Assembly: GCA_963802905.1 (NCBI GenBank) | Contig: CAWDKH010000025.1 | Coordinates: 1 to 64,000 of the forward strand | From: DASQFQ01 sp963802905 | GTDB taxonomy: Bacteria > Actinomycetota > Thermoleophilia > Solirubrobacterales > Solirubrobacteraceae | Direction of reading: 5' to 3' | Length of the DNA stretch: 64,000 bases | Shown: positions 29,267 through 37,055 of the stretch, one piece after another | How the letters are laid out: the number at the start of each line of letters is the position of its first letter | Position numbering within the stretch: position 1 is the first letter of the stretch | Made by a program: the position numbers and the translations under genes | Notes under the pieces: model-generated | Told to the model about the DNA's origin: nothing | The model's input: the letters and a program-made list of their open reading frames with translations, nothing else | Databases searched by the model: none

Positions 29267-30211
29267 TTAGGCCTCCGCTCCCCGGGCCTCGCGGCCCGCC
29301 GCGATGACCTCCTTGAAGGAGCGGAAGCGGAAGATGAAGACGAGCGCGCCGAAGCCGACGGCGAACGCGGCCGCCCCGATCGCGATCTGCTGCCCGACCG
29401 AGTAGGCGGCGATCGTGGCGCCGGTGGCGGTGCCGGAGAACACCTTGACCAGCAGCGCCTGCTGGACGCCCGCGCCACCCGGCGTGAACGGGACGCACGC
29501 CGCGACGGCGTTGACCCCGAGCACGAGCAGCACGTTCTCGACCGAGCCGCCGACGCCGAACGCGTCGAGCAGGAACCAGAACGCGGTGAAGCGCAGCACC
29601 CAGGCGCCGAGCTGGACGAGGAAGACCTCGCGGAAGTAGCGGCGGCGGTCGCGCAGGATCACCACGCCCTGGCGCACACGCGCCCAGAACGCGCGCACGC
29701 GGGCGGACAGCAGCGCGAAGGCGACGAGCGACGCGATCCCGAGGAAGGTCAGCAGGAACAGCGTGAACTGCGGGTGCGAGGCGAAGAACGCGATGTCGAA
29801 CGCCTGCAGCTTCGAGAAGTCCGGCGGCTTCGGGAACGCGCCCTGCGTGAACGCGAAGGTGAGGATCGGGATCGCCATGCAGAGGTCGAAGATCGCCTCG
29901 ACGAAGAAGCTCGAGCCGACCGCGGGGTAGCTCGAGTTCGGGATCGACGTCTTGGTGAGGAAGAGCTTGATGACGTCGCCGCCGCGCGCCGGCACGACCT
30001 GGTTGAAGCCGTAGGCCGCCATGTAGGCACCCCAGATCTTGCGGAACTCGAAGCGCTCATCCGGGTACGCCGCGCGCAGGACGTGGAAGTAGGCGCGGGC
30101 GCGAATCGTCAGGTAGGCGATGAACGCGACCAGCCCGATCAGCAGCGCGAGCCACTGAATCGAGGCGAGGCTGTCGAGGAAGTCGCCGACGGCGTCGAAG
30201 AAGGCCGACAC
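29267..30211 (-). CDS. Flippase-like (lysylphosphatidylglycerol synthase TM region) membrane protein
   Basis: A 314-residue integral membrane protein of the UPF0104/LPG-synthase transmembrane family. Motifs include YGFNQVVPARGGDVIKLF (about residue 67) and the PFTPGGAGVQQALLV glycine-rich loop (about 245). Such proteins move or modify isoprenoid-linked or phospholipid substrates. The catalytic LPG synthase domain is absent. The GTG start is six bases from the minus-strand box TAACCT (30218-30223). Confidence 0.85.
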   Translation of the reverse strand: MSAFFDAVGDFLDSLASIQWLALLIGLVAFIAYLTIRARAYFHVLRAAYPDERFEFRKIWGAYMAAYGFNQVVPARGGDVIKLFLTKTSIPNSSYPAVGSSFFVEAIFDLCMAIPILTFAFTQGAFPKPPDFSKLQAFDIAFFASHPQFTLFLLTFLGIASLVAFALLSARVRAFWARVRQGVVILRDRRRYFREVFLVQLGAWVLRFTAFWFLLDAFGVGGSVENVLLVLGVNAVAACVPFTPGGAGVQQALLVKVFSGTATGATIAAYSVGQQIAIGAAAFAVGFGALVFIFRFRSFKEVIAAGREARGAEA

Positions 30212-30234
30212 GGCCTGAGGTTAGAGGTCGCCGC

Positions 30235-30981
30235 TCAGCGGGTCTGGCGAGTGGGGCGGATCAGGAGCTCGTTGACCGACACGTGCGGCGGCTGGGAGAT
30301 CGTGTAGAGGATCCCGTTCGCGATGTCCTGCGCCCGCAGCACCTCGCCGATCTGCTCGCGCATGCCCTCGATCGCGTTGAGGACCTCGCCCTCGTTGTGG
30401 CTCTGCAGCTCGGTGTCCACGAAGCCCGGCTCGATCAGCGTCACGCGGATGCCGGCCTCGGTGACCTCGTTGCGCAGGCCCTCCGAGAACGCGCCGACGG
30501 CGAACTTGGTGGCCGCGTAGACAGCGTTGCCGGCGCGGGCGAAGCGCCCGGCGACGGACGACACGTTGACGATGTCGCCGCTGCCCTGGGCGCGCATGAT
30601 CGGAAGGGCTGCCGACGTGCAGTAGAGGAGACCGAGCAGGTTGACGTTGATCATCGTCCGCCACTGCTCCGAGTCCGCCTGCTCGACGGGGCCGAGGAGC
30701 ATGACGCCGGCGTTGTTGATCAGCGAGTCGAGCCGGCCGAGGCGGTCGCCGGCGGTCTCGACGAACGCGCGCGCCTGGGCTTCGTCGCTGACGTCGACCT
30801 CGAGCGGGACGGCGGTGCCGCCCTCGTCCTCGATCCGTGCGGCGAGCGCGTCGATGCGGTCCTTGCGGCGGGCGCCGAGGGCGACCGAGGCGCCGGCGCG
30901 GGCGAGCGCGAGCGCGGTCGCCTCCCCGATCCCCGATGAGGCGCCGGTGATCGCCACCGCCTTGCCTGAGAGCTCCGCCAT
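30235..30981 (-). CDS. SDR-family NAD(P)-dependent oxidoreductase
   Basis: A 248-residue classical short-chain dehydrogenase. Motifs: TGASSGIGEATA (residues 13-24, cofactor), NNAGVMLLGP (about 90), Ser in VNVSSVAGRF (about 139) and YAATKFAVGAF (about 154, YxxxK). It resembles the YdfG/serine-dehydrogenase-like group; substrate unknown. TAGGAT (minus, 30992-30997) is ten bases upstream of the ATG and overlaps the stop codon of the STAS gene. Confidence 0.9.
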   Translation of the reverse strand: MAELSGKAVAITGASSGIGEATALALARAGASVALGARRKDRIDALAARIEDEGGTAVPLEVDVSDEAQARAFVETAGDRLGRLDSLINNAGVMLLGPVEQADSEQWRTMINVNLLGLLYCTSAALPIMRAQGSGDIVNVSSVAGRFARAGNAVYAATKFAVGAFSEGLRNEVTEAGIRVTLIEPGFVDTELQSHNEGEVLNAIEGMREQIGEVLRAQDIANGILYTISQPPHVSVNELLIRPTRQTR

Positions 30982-30994
30982 GCGGCGGCGGATC

Positions 30995-31366
30995 CTAGCT
31001 CTCGGGCGGAATCAGTGCGGCTTCGAGCGCCGCGGCATTCGAATACGCCGCGAACGTGTCGAGCGTGCCCGCGAGGTCGAGCACGCGGCGGGCGGTGCCG
31101 GGCGGGCACAGCAGCGCGAGGCTGCGGTTCTCGCGGGCGAGCACCGCGCGGGCGCGCAGCAGCGAGTGCAGGCCGCTCGAGTCGAGGAAGTCGACCTCGG
31201 TGAGGTCGATGACGAACGCGCCCTGCGTCCCCCAGACGGCCATCTCGACCTTCTCGGTGAAGCGGGTGGCGGTCGTGAAGTCGAGCGCGCCGCTGAGCGC
31301 GAGGCCGCGAGCACCGCCGACCTTGGTGTCGGTGATTTTGAGATCGGAGGCTTCGAGTGCGGTCAT
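30995..31366 (-). CDS. STAS-domain protein (anti-sigma factor antagonist type)
   Basis: A 123-residue single STAS domain. The phospho-acceptor region reads VIDLTEVDFLDSSGLHSLL, with the Asp-Ser-Ser of SpoIIAA-type antagonists (serine at about residue 64). Partner switching with an anti-sigma kinase is the usual role, but no kinase or sigma gene lies nearby. The ATG at 31366 is preferred to the TTG at 31375 because TAGGTT (31374-31379, minus) lies seven bases before it. Confidence 0.85.
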   Translation of the reverse strand: MTALEASDLKITDTKVGGARGLALSGALDFTTATRFTEKVEMAVWGTQGAFVIDLTEVDFLDSSGLHSLLRARAVLARENRSLALLCPPGTARRVLDLAGTLDTFAAYSNAAALEAALIPPES

Positions 31367-31396
31367 GGGTTGCAACCTAGGAACGCACGCCCGCAG

Positions 31397-31410
31397 TCTC
31401 CAGTTGGAGA
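31397..31410. promoter_or_regulatory. Palindrome TCTCCA-GT-TGGAGA between STAS and Crp-like genes
   Basis: Perfect six-base arms in the divergent intergenic region, 31 bases from the STAS start and 55 from the Crp-like start. It is a plausible autoregulatory operator of the Crp-like protein, but this is only positional. Confidence 0.35.
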
Positions 31411-31464
31411 GTCGCCGCGCCGACGTATGCGCGCTGACGTGACCGGTCGGGTATTGATCGGGGT

Positions 31465-32193
31465 GTGGGCGACAACGCCATCTCGATCGTCGATGCGGAT
31501 CCGGAGCTCGCTGACGCGCTGGGGCCCGAGGACGCCGAGCGCGCGCGGCGCGGTGCGCTCGCGCGGGTGGCGCGGCTGTCGCCCGGGCACTGGGACGCGG
31601 CGGCGGCGCTGGAGCAGGACTCCCACCACCGCGGCTTCCTCGTCATCGACGGGCTGCTCTCGCGCGAGGTCGACGTGCTCGGCCGCCGCTGCGTCGAGCT
31701 GATCGGGCCGGCCGACGTGCTGCGGCCGTGGTCGTGGGACGCCGAGGGCTCGCACGTGCAGGCCGAGGTCGGGTGGCAGGTGCTGGAGGAGACGTCGCTC
31801 GCCGTGCTCGACCACGGGCTCGTCGAGCGGATCATGCCGTGGCCGGCGCTGGGCGTGGAGCTGTTCAACCGCGGCACGCGGCGGGCGCACCACCTCGCGG
31901 TGGCGCTGGCGATCTCGCATCACCAGCGCGTCGACGACCGGCTCCTGCTCACGCTCTGGCACCTCGCCGAGCGCTGGGGGCGGGTGACCACCACGGGCAT
32001 CGTCGTGCCACTGCCGCTCGGCCACCAGCGCCTCGCCGACCTCGTGGGCGCGCACCGGCCGTCGGTCACCAGCGCGCTGGGCGAGCTGACGCGGTCGGGC
32101 GCGATCTCACGGCGAGAGAACGGGGACTGGGTGCTGCACGGCGCGCCGCCGGAGCAGCTGCGCCACCACAAGCTCGCGCAGCTCCCGACCTAG
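31465..32193 (+). CDS. Crp/Fnr-family transcriptional regulator
   Basis: A 242-residue regulator with a degenerate cyclic-nucleotide-binding-like N-terminal domain (about 35-140) and a C-terminal winged helix (LADLVGAHRPSVTSALGELT, about residues 190-209). The GE-x-RSA nucleotide-binding signature is absent and there is no FNR-type cysteine cluster, so the effector is unknown. The GTG at 31465 is the likely start; a second GTG is two bases upstream in another frame. It overlaps the 3' end of the flavin-protein gene on the other strand by four bases. Confidence 0.85.
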   Translation: MGDNAISIVDADPELADALGPEDAERARRGALARVARLSPGHWDAAAALEQDSHHRGFLVIDGLLSREVDVLGRRCVELIGPADVLRPWSWDAEGSHVQAEVGWQVLEETSLAVLDHGLVERIMPWPALGVELFNRGTRRAHHLAVALAISHHQRVDDRLLLTLWHLAERWGRVTTTGIVVPLPLGHQRLADLVGAHRPSVTSALGELTRSGAISRRENGDWVLHGAPPEQLRHHKLAQLPT

Positions 32194-32681
32194 GTGCGGC
32201 GCCAGGTCAGCGGCTCGCCGCCGGCGCCCAGCGTGGCGGCGTCGGCGACCTTCAGGCGCCACGGGTCGAGCCGGATCACCGCTGCGTCCGGGTCCTCCGG
32301 GCCGGCGGGCCAGATCGTCGCGGGGTCGTAGCCGGCGGGCGGCGGCGCGGCGCGGAACACCTCCCACGCGTGCTGCTTGGTCTCGAGCTCCTCGACCCAG
32401 CGCGCAGCGCACTCGGCGACGGCGATGTCGTGGGCGGGATCCCAGTACGAGCAGCTGACGAACGGCGTGGCGGTGAGGTGTGCCTGGCGCAGCGGCGTCG
32501 GCCGCGAGGTGAGCCAGCCGACGAGGCCGTCGTCGGTCGGCTCCCAGATCGGGTGGACCAGCCGCGAGCGCGGGCGGCCGCGGCGGTCGACGGTGGCGAG
32601 CGAGCACCAGACGATCCGGTGCGCGACGGCGGTGAAGGCCTCGGTGACGGAGGCGGGCGGGGCGAGCGTTTCCACAACCAT
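32190..32681 (-). CDS. Pyridoxamine 5'-phosphate oxidase-like flavin/F420-binding protein
   Basis: A 163-residue split-barrel protein. WCSLATVDRRGRPRSRLVHP (about residue 25) is the typical PNPOx-like flavin or F420 binding strand, followed by WLTSRPTPLRQAHL and SCSYWDPAHDIAV. Likely a small oxidoreductase of unknown substrate. The start codon ATG lies inside the palindrome at 32673-32688, and TAGGAT (minus, 32690-32695) is eight bases upstream, so transcription should begin at or near the ATG. Divergent from and probably repressed by the MarR gene. Confidence 0.82.
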   Translation of the reverse strand: MVVETLAPPASVTEAFTAVAHRIVWCSLATVDRRGRPRSRLVHPIWEPTDDGLVGWLTSRPTPLRQAHLTATPFVSCSYWDPAHDIAVAECAARWVEELETKQHAWEVFRAAPPPAGYDPATIWPAGPEDPDAAVIRLDPWRLKVADAATLGAGGEPLTWRRT

Positions 32682-32688
32682 GGTTGTG
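32673..32688. promoter_or_regulatory. Operator palindrome CACAACCATGGTTGTG over the flavin-protein start
   Basis: A perfect 16-base palindrome that contains the start codon of the minus-strand gene. A second copy of its core lies at 32707-32718, with centres 32 bases (about three helical turns) apart. Strong candidate for MarR binding; not tested. Confidence 0.65.
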
Positions 32689-32706
32689 CATCCTACCAGG
32701 AATCCA

Positions 32707-32718
32707 CAACCATGGTTG
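32707..32718. promoter_or_regulatory. Second operator copy CAACCATGGTTG before marR
   Basis: A perfect 12-base palindrome identical to the core of the 32673-32688 site, ending nine bases before the marR ATG and overlapping its weak -10-like TTGAAT (32716-32721). This fits autorepression of marR. Confidence 0.65.
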
Positions 32719-32727
32719 AATAAAGTC

Positions 32728-33222
32728 ATGACCGAAGCGGATGCCGGCACCTTCGACCCTGCTGCGGCGGATCTCTCGCTCGCCTCCCTGTTCGCCGGCT
32801 GGGCGCTCGCGGACGAGGTGCAGCGGCGAATCGCGGCCGACGGGATGGACGACCTGCGCTTCGCCGACGGCGTCGTGTTCCAGCATCTCGTGCCCGGGCC
32901 GCGCACGATCGGGTCGCTCGCGGAGCGGCTCGGGGTGAGCCAACAGGCGGCGTCGAAGGCGGTCGCGGACCTCGAGCGGCGCCGCTACGTCCGGCGCGAG
33001 GCGGATCCGGACGACGGGCGCGCCCGGATCGTCGCGCTCACCGCGCGCGGCGAGGCGGCGATCGAGGCCGGGCGTCGGCATCGCGCGGCGGTCGAGGCCG
33101 AGCTCGCCGACCGGCTCGGCCCGGAGCGCATCGAGGCAGCGCGGCGGACGCTCCTCGACGCGCTCGAAGTGTTCGGCGGCGCGGCCGCCGTCCGCGGGCG
33201 GCGGGTCAGGCCGCCCGGATAA
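32728..33222 (+). CDS. MarR-family transcriptional regulator
   Basis: A 164-residue winged-helix regulator with the MarR recognition region IGSLAERLGVSQQAASKAVA (about residues 70-89) and wing EADPDDGRARIVALTARG. Divergently placed to the flavin-protein gene, with two matching palindromes in the shared 46-base gap, so it most likely represses both. Its 3' end overlaps the OsmC gene by 17 bases. The ligand is unknown; redox-active or phenolic compounds are usual for this family. Confidence 0.88.
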   Translation: MTEADAGTFDPAAADLSLASLFAGWALADEVQRRIAADGMDDLRFADGVVFQHLVPGPRTIGSLAERLGVSQQAASKAVADLERRRYVRREADPDDGRARIVALTARGEAAIEAGRRHRAAVEAELADRLGPERIEAARRTLLDALEVFGGAAAVRGRRVRPPG

Positions 33223-33730
33223 GGCGGGCGTCGAGCTCGACGGGGTGCTCGATGGTGTTGCCGACGGGCGAGGTCTTGACGACGTGCTCGTGGAGCTCCT
33301 GGAGCGCGGCGTCGTCGGCGTCGCTCTCGACGCGCGCCGTGACCTCGATCCGCTCGTAGCCGGCATGGCCCTCGGCGAGCCCCAGGAAGACCCGGAGGTC
33401 GATCGTCCCCGACAGCTCGAGCTCGAGCGCCCGGAGCTCGATGCCGCGCGTGGCGGCGGAGGCCGCGTAGCCGACGGCGAGGCAGCTGCCGAGCCCAGCC
33501 AGCACGTACTCGACGGGATTGGGCGCGCTGTTGCCACCGGCCAGCGGCTCGGGCTCGTCGCTGATGATCGGGGCGTGCTCGCGCGCGTGGGTGGCGCTGG
33601 TGAACGCCCCCGTCCAGGTCGTCCGGGCGTTCCAGACCGAAGTGTCGGCGTCCGGATCGGCGACCTGCTGGGCGAACTCGGTGATGGTGTCGAGATCGAC
33701 GCCGTTGATGGTGCCTGCTGAGGTGCTCAT
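33206..33730 (-). CDS. OsmC-family peroxiredoxin-like protein
   Basis: A 174-residue OsmC/Ohr-type protein. The second redox cysteine is seen in LAGLGSCLAVGYAASAA (about residue 82). The position of the first cysteine in classical Ohr proteins is not occupied by Cys (NPVEYVLAGLG), so this is the OsmC-like group with a single conserved Cys, in which thiol peroxidase activity is uncertain. It starts within the stop of the sulfite-oxidase-like gene (ATGA overlap), so the two are co-translated. Confidence 0.85.
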   Translation of the reverse strand: MSTSAGTINGVDLDTITEFAQQVADPDADTSVWNARTTWTGAFTSATHAREHAPIISDEPEPLAGGNSAPNPVEYVLAGLGSCLAVGYAASAATRGIELRALELELSGTIDLRVFLGLAEGHAGYERIEVTARVESDADDAALQELHEHVVKTSPVGNTIEHPVELDARLIRAA

Positions 33731-34950
33731 GCGGGGGCCTCCGCTCGGGTGACTTGGACGGGGTGGCGGACGGCGGCCCAGAACAGATAGCCGCCATCGT
33801 TGAACGGCACGGTCAGGGGCTGCCGACGTCCCTGCCAGTCGGTGGCGCGCGCGATCAGCTCGTGGCTGCCCTCGGCGCGGGGCTTGAAGCGGGCACGCCA
33901 GCGGACCCAGGCGTTCGGCTTGTTCGGCCCGTGGAGGTCGGCAGGCGCGAAGCTGCGCCCGCCATCGGTGCTCACGTCCACGCGGCGGATCGGCGCGGCG
34001 CCCGACCACGAGCGGCCGGTCAGGACGTGCCGGCGCCCCGCCTGCAGTGTCGCGCCGAACGGCAGCTCGAACGCGCTCTTGACCGCCTGGCGCGTCAGCG
34101 GCGGCTCGTCAGGCGCGTAGGTGGGCCCGGTGAGCCGGTATTGCGTCGTGTTCCAGGGCGAGAAGAGCGGACGGTCGGCGACCTCGATCCGCCCCAGCCA
34201 CTTGATGCTCGCGATACCGATCCAGCCGGGCACGACCAGCCGCGCCGGCGCCCCGTGGTCGGGCGGCAGCGGCTCGCCGTTCATCTCGTAGGCGACCAGG
34301 ACGTCGTCCAGCGCCTTGCGAACCGGCAGCGGCCGGCGCACGTGACCCTGGCCGGCGACCTCCGCGTCAAGGCCTTCCGGCATGACGTCGACGGCGCGGC
34401 GGCTGATGCCCGCGCGGTCCAGCAGCTCGCCCAGGGGCACGCCGCGCCAGCGCGCCACGCCGACCGCCCCGAGCTTCCACTGCGTGCCCGCCGCGGGCGT
34501 GCCCTGCTGGCTCGCGAAGAAGCTCCGCCCATTGCCGGCGCACTCGATGAACGCCGTGATCGTCTGCGACGGGAGCCGGTGGAGGTCGCGCAGCGAGAAC
34601 GTGGTGCCCTCCGGCCGCCGGAGGCCGCTGCCGAACACGCTCAGGCGCCAGGTGACCGGATCGATGATCGGCGTTGCCGTGTGGTTGCGGACGAAGAAGC
34701 GCTCGTTCGGGATGAGGTAGCCGAGATCTGCGGCCGTGTCCCAGCGCATCTCGGCGTTCGTGTTGAACGGGATGAACCACTCGGGCGGCAGCGGCTTGAC
34801 GATGGGACCTGCCGCGACCGCGCGCGGCGGGGCGGCGAACCGACCGAGCCCCGCCACCGCCGGCAGGCCGGCTGCCGCCAGCTGCAGCAGCCGCCTGCGC
34901 GACAGGCCCGAGCCGGTTATCTCCGCATGTGCGGGCTCGCGAGAGCTCAC
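33727..34950 (-). CDS. Sulfite-oxidase-like molybdopterin enzyme, Tat-exported
   Basis: A 407-residue molybdenum oxidoreductase of the sulfite oxidase family. A twin-arginine signal (SRRRLLQLAAAG, residues 17-28) precedes the Mo-pterin domain, with the Mo-ligating cysteine in AFIECAGNGRSFF (about residue 138) and RLVVPGWIGIASIKWL (about 240). A C-terminal dimerisation domain follows (VDVSTDGGRSFAPA). Export of the folded cofactor-loaded enzyme is expected. The GTG start is seven bases from TAGTTT (minus, 34958-34963). Coupled with the OsmC gene, which suggests a sulfur or thiol oxidant function. Confidence 0.88.
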   Translation of the reverse strand: MSSREPAHAEITGSGLSRRRLLQLAAAGLPAVAGLGRFAAPPRAVAAGPIVKPLPPEWFIPFNTNAEMRWDTAADLGYLIPNERFFVRNHTATPIIDPVTWRLSVFGSGLRRPEGTTFSLRDLHRLPSQTITAFIECAGNGRSFFASQQGTPAAGTQWKLGAVGVARWRGVPLGELLDRAGISRRAVDVMPEGLDAEVAGQGHVRRPLPVRKALDDVLVAYEMNGEPLPPDHGAPARLVVPGWIGIASIKWLGRIEVADRPLFSPWNTTQYRLTGPTYAPDEPPLTRQAVKSAFELPFGATLQAGRRHVLTGRSWSGAAPIRRVDVSTDGGRSFAPADLHGPNKPNAWVRWRARFKPRAEGSHELIARATDWQGRRQPLTVPFNDGGYLFWAAVRHPVQVTRAEAPA

Positions 34951-34957
34951 CCGCCAG

Positions 34958-34984
34958 AAACTACACTAACTTGATCGAATTAGT
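34958..34984. promoter_or_regulatory. Divergent promoter/operator region of Mo-enzyme and cupin genes
   Basis: AAACTACACT (34958-34967) has the ANNNTANNNT form, giving TAGTTT for the minus gene and TACACT for the plus strand. Overlapping it, 34965-34984 forms an imperfect palindrome with arms ACTAA/TTAGT and centre GATC, a possible operator. Confidence 0.4.
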
Positions 34985-35013
34985 CCTGTTAGGCGGAGCG
35001 ACATGCTGTGGGC

Positions 35014-35416
35014 ATGGCTGACTACACGAAGCTCAACCTCAGGCAGGACGTCGAGGACATGGCGCCGCAGTTCGGCTTCGCCCCGAACATCGAGGCTCGC
35101 TACGCGCGCAAGCCGCTCGGCCTCGCGAACTCCGGTGCGAGCTACTTCCGGATCGCCCCCGACTTCCGGCTCCCGTTCGGCCACAAGCACGCCGAGCAGG
35201 AGGAGGTCTACGTCGTCCTCTCCGGCAGCGCTCGGATCAAGGCCGGCGACGAGATCGTCGAGCTCGCGCGAGCTCGACGCCATCCGCGTGCCGGGCGACA
35301 CGCCGCGCGGCATGGAGGCCGGGCCCGAGGGCGCGGAGATCCTCGCCTTCGGCGCGCCCAACACGGACAACAAGGACGCTGAGATGCTGATGGACTTCTG
35401 GCCGGCCGGGGAGTAG
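35014..35416 (+). CDS. Cupin-domain protein, frameshifted
   Basis: Small beta-barrel protein of about 133 residues after joining. The cupin core is seen in PFGHKHAEQEEVYVVLSGSA (metal ligands His, His, Glu; about residues 50-69) and IRVPGDTPRGMEAGPEGAEI in the second frame. The frame breaks near 35275 (GDEIVELA then ELDAIRVPG) in a region of GAGCTC/GCGCG repeats. Either an indel error or a recent mutation. ATG at 35014 gives the expected N-terminus MADYTKLNL; CATGCT is six bases upstream. Substrate unknown. Confidence 0.78.
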
Positions 35417-35441
35417 GTGCCGCCGCCGGATCGGTGTATAT

Positions 35442-35457
35442 TCAACCGCAGTGTTGA
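35442..35457. promoter_or_regulatory. Putative ArsR operator TCAAC-N6-GTTGA
   Basis: Inverted repeat TCAAC (35442-35446) and GTTGA (35453-35457), directly after TATATT (35437-35442), 13 bases before the second arsR ATG. The placement matches autorepression and is analogous to 6702-6723, although the half-sites differ. Confidence 0.5.
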
Positions 35458-35469
35458 GCAACCGGTCAG

Positions 35470-35805
35470 ATGAATAGCGTCGCCACAACCGACGGGCTCA
35501 GCATCACGTTCGCCGCGCTCGCTGACCCGACCCGCCGCGCGATCCTCGCCCGGCTGTCGCAGGGCGAGGCCACGGTGAACGAGCTCGCCGAGCCGTTCCC
35601 CGTGACGGTGCAGGCGATCTCCAAGCACCTCAAGGTGCTCGAGCGGGCCGGGCTGATCGTCCGCGGCCGCACCGCCCAGTTGCGGCCGTCGCGGCTGCAA
35701 GGCGCCGCCCTCAAGAACGCCGCCGACTGGCTGGCCGACTACCGCGGCTTCTGGGAGGAGAGCTTCGACCGGCTCGATGAGCACCTGCTGGACGCGGATG
35801 GCTGA
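35470..35805 (+). CDS. ArsR-family transcriptional regulator
   Basis: A 111-residue winged-helix repressor with ADPTRRAILARLSQGEATVN and the recognition helix PVTVQAISKHLKVLERAGLI (about residues 46-65). No metal-binding cysteines. First gene of a unit arsR-AHSA1-VOC: its stop lies inside the AHSA1 gene start region (8-base overlap). It is a second member of the same type of pair as 5930-6693, in the other orientation. Confidence 0.88.
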   Translation: MNSVATTDGLSITFAALADPTRRAILARLSQGEATVNELAEPFPVTVQAISKHLKVLERAGLIVRGRTAQLRPSRLQGAALKNAADWLADYRGFWEESFDRLDEHLLDADG

Positions 35806-36217
35806 GATCGCCATCACACGAGTGCTGCACGCGTCGCGCGAGCAGGTCTGGAAGGCGTGGACGGAGCCCGAGCGTCTCGCCCGCTGGTGGGGCAAGCGCG
35901 GCTGGAACGCCGTGCCCTCCACGATCACGCTCGACGTCCGGCCCGGCGGTCGCTTCGCGCTCACCAGCGTCTCGGAGGCCGACGGGAGCGAGCTGTCCCA
36001 CGACGCGGTCTACCGCGAGGTGGTCGAGCCCGAGCGCCTCGTGTGGGGCGACGAGCGGGCCGTCGCCACCGTCACGTTCGCCGACCTCGGCGACGGCCGG
36101 ACCGAGATGAGCTTCCATACCACCGTTGACACCACCCCCGAAACCCGCGACCGGGCGGAGGGCGGCCTCGCAAGCGCCTTCGACCGGCTCGCCGAATCCC
36201 TGGAGGAAGAACGATGA
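35798..36217 (+). CDS. SRPBCC / AHSA1-family protein
   Basis: A 139-residue START-like protein with the AHSA1 pattern: LHASREQVWKAWTEPERLARW near the N-terminus, WGDERAVATVTFADLGDG in the middle, and a final amphipathic helix LASAFDRLAESLEEER. The ATG at 35798 is chosen over an upstream ATG (35777) since it gives the family N-terminus and overlaps the arsR stop. The 3' end overlaps the VOC gene by four bases. Ligand unknown. Confidence 0.86.
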   Translation: MAEIAITRVLHASREQVWKAWTEPERLARWWGKRGWNAVPSTITLDVRPGGRFALTSVSEADGSELSHDAVYREVVEPERLVWGDERAVATVTFADLGDGRTEMSFHTTVDTTPETRDRAEGGLASAFDRLAESLEEER

Positions 36218-36600
36218 ACGTGACCGGAGTCGACTTCATCGCCGTGCCGACGCAGGACTACGACAAGGCGGAGGCGTTCTACGGCGACGTGCTCGGCCTC
36301 GAGCGCTCGAAGCAGTGGGGCAACATGCCCGCGCGCGAGTTCGAGACCGGCAGCCTCACGATCGCGATCATGCAGTCCGACGCGTTCGGCCAGGAGTTCC
36401 ATCGCCACGGGGCGCCGATCGCCCTGCACGTCGACGACGTCGCCGCCGCCCGCGCGGAGCTCGAGGCCAAGGGCGTCAAGTTCGTCGCCGACACGATCGA
36501 CAGCGGCGTCTGCCACATGGCGATCTTCGCCGACCCGGACGGCAACCAGCTGATGTTCCACAACCGCTACGCGCCGAAGGACGCGAAGCCGGGCGGCTAG
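36214..36600 (+). CDS. VOC-family (glyoxalase/bleomycin resistance-like) protein
   Basis: A 128-residue vicinal-oxygen-chelate fold: two beta-alpha-beta modules with FIAVPTQDYDKAEAFYGDVL at the start and MAIFADPDGNQLMFHNRY at the end (the final Asp-Pro-Asp-Gly-Asn and metal-ligand region). It closes the arsR-AHSA1-VOC operon with an ATGA overlap and meets the convergent peroxiredoxin gene, overlapping it by four bases. Substrate unknown. Confidence 0.87.
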   Translation: MNVTGVDFIAVPTQDYDKAEAFYGDVLGLERSKQWGNMPAREFETGSLTIAIMQSDAFGQEFHRHGAPIALHVDDVAAARAELEAKGVKFVADTIDSGVCHMAIFADPDGNQLMFHNRYAPKDAKPGG

Positions 36601-37055
36601 GCGGCGAGCAGCGCCAGGACCTGCTCGTCGTGGGTCTTCGGCGAGGCCTTCGGGATCACGTGGGCGACGACGCCGTCGGCGTCGATGATGAACGTCGCGC
36701 GCAGGACGCCCCAGAAGGTGCGCCCGTACATCGACTTCTCGGCCCACGTGCCGTAGAGGTCGGCGACCGCGTGGTCCTCGTCGGCGAGCAGCGTGAAGTT
36801 CAGCGACTGGTTGCCGTGGAACTTCTTGACGTCCTTCACCGGGTCCGGCGAGACGCCGAGCACGGTCGCGCCCGCGGCGTCGTAGTCGGCCGAGTGGTCG
36901 CGGATCCCGCACGCCTGGGTGGTGCAGCCGGGCGTGTTGGCCTTGGGATAGAAGTAGAGGACGACCGGGCTGCCGCGCAGCGAGGACAGCGTGACGGGGT
37001 TGCCGTCCTGGTCGGGGAGCGTGAAGTCGGGGGCTTCGGTTCCGGGCTCGATCAC
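36597..37055 (-). CDS. bcp: Thioredoxin-dependent peroxiredoxin (BCP type)
   Basis: A 152-residue peroxiredoxin of the BCP/PrxQ group that reduces hydroperoxides with thioredoxin. The peroxidatic and resolving cysteines lie in NTPGCTTQACGIRD (Cys44 and Cys49, five apart, as in PrxQ). It starts within the stop of the upstream Fpg/Nei glycosylase gene, pairing peroxide detoxification with oxidised-base repair. Cytoplasmic. Confidence 0.93.
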   Translation of the reverse strand: MIEPGTEAPDFTLPDQDGNPVTLSSLRGSPVVLYFYPKANTPGCTTQACGIRDHSADYDAAGATVLGVSPDPVKDVKKFHGNQSLNFTLLADEDHAVADLYGTWAEKSMYGRTFWGVLRATFIIDADGVVAHVIPKASPKTHDEQVLALLAA

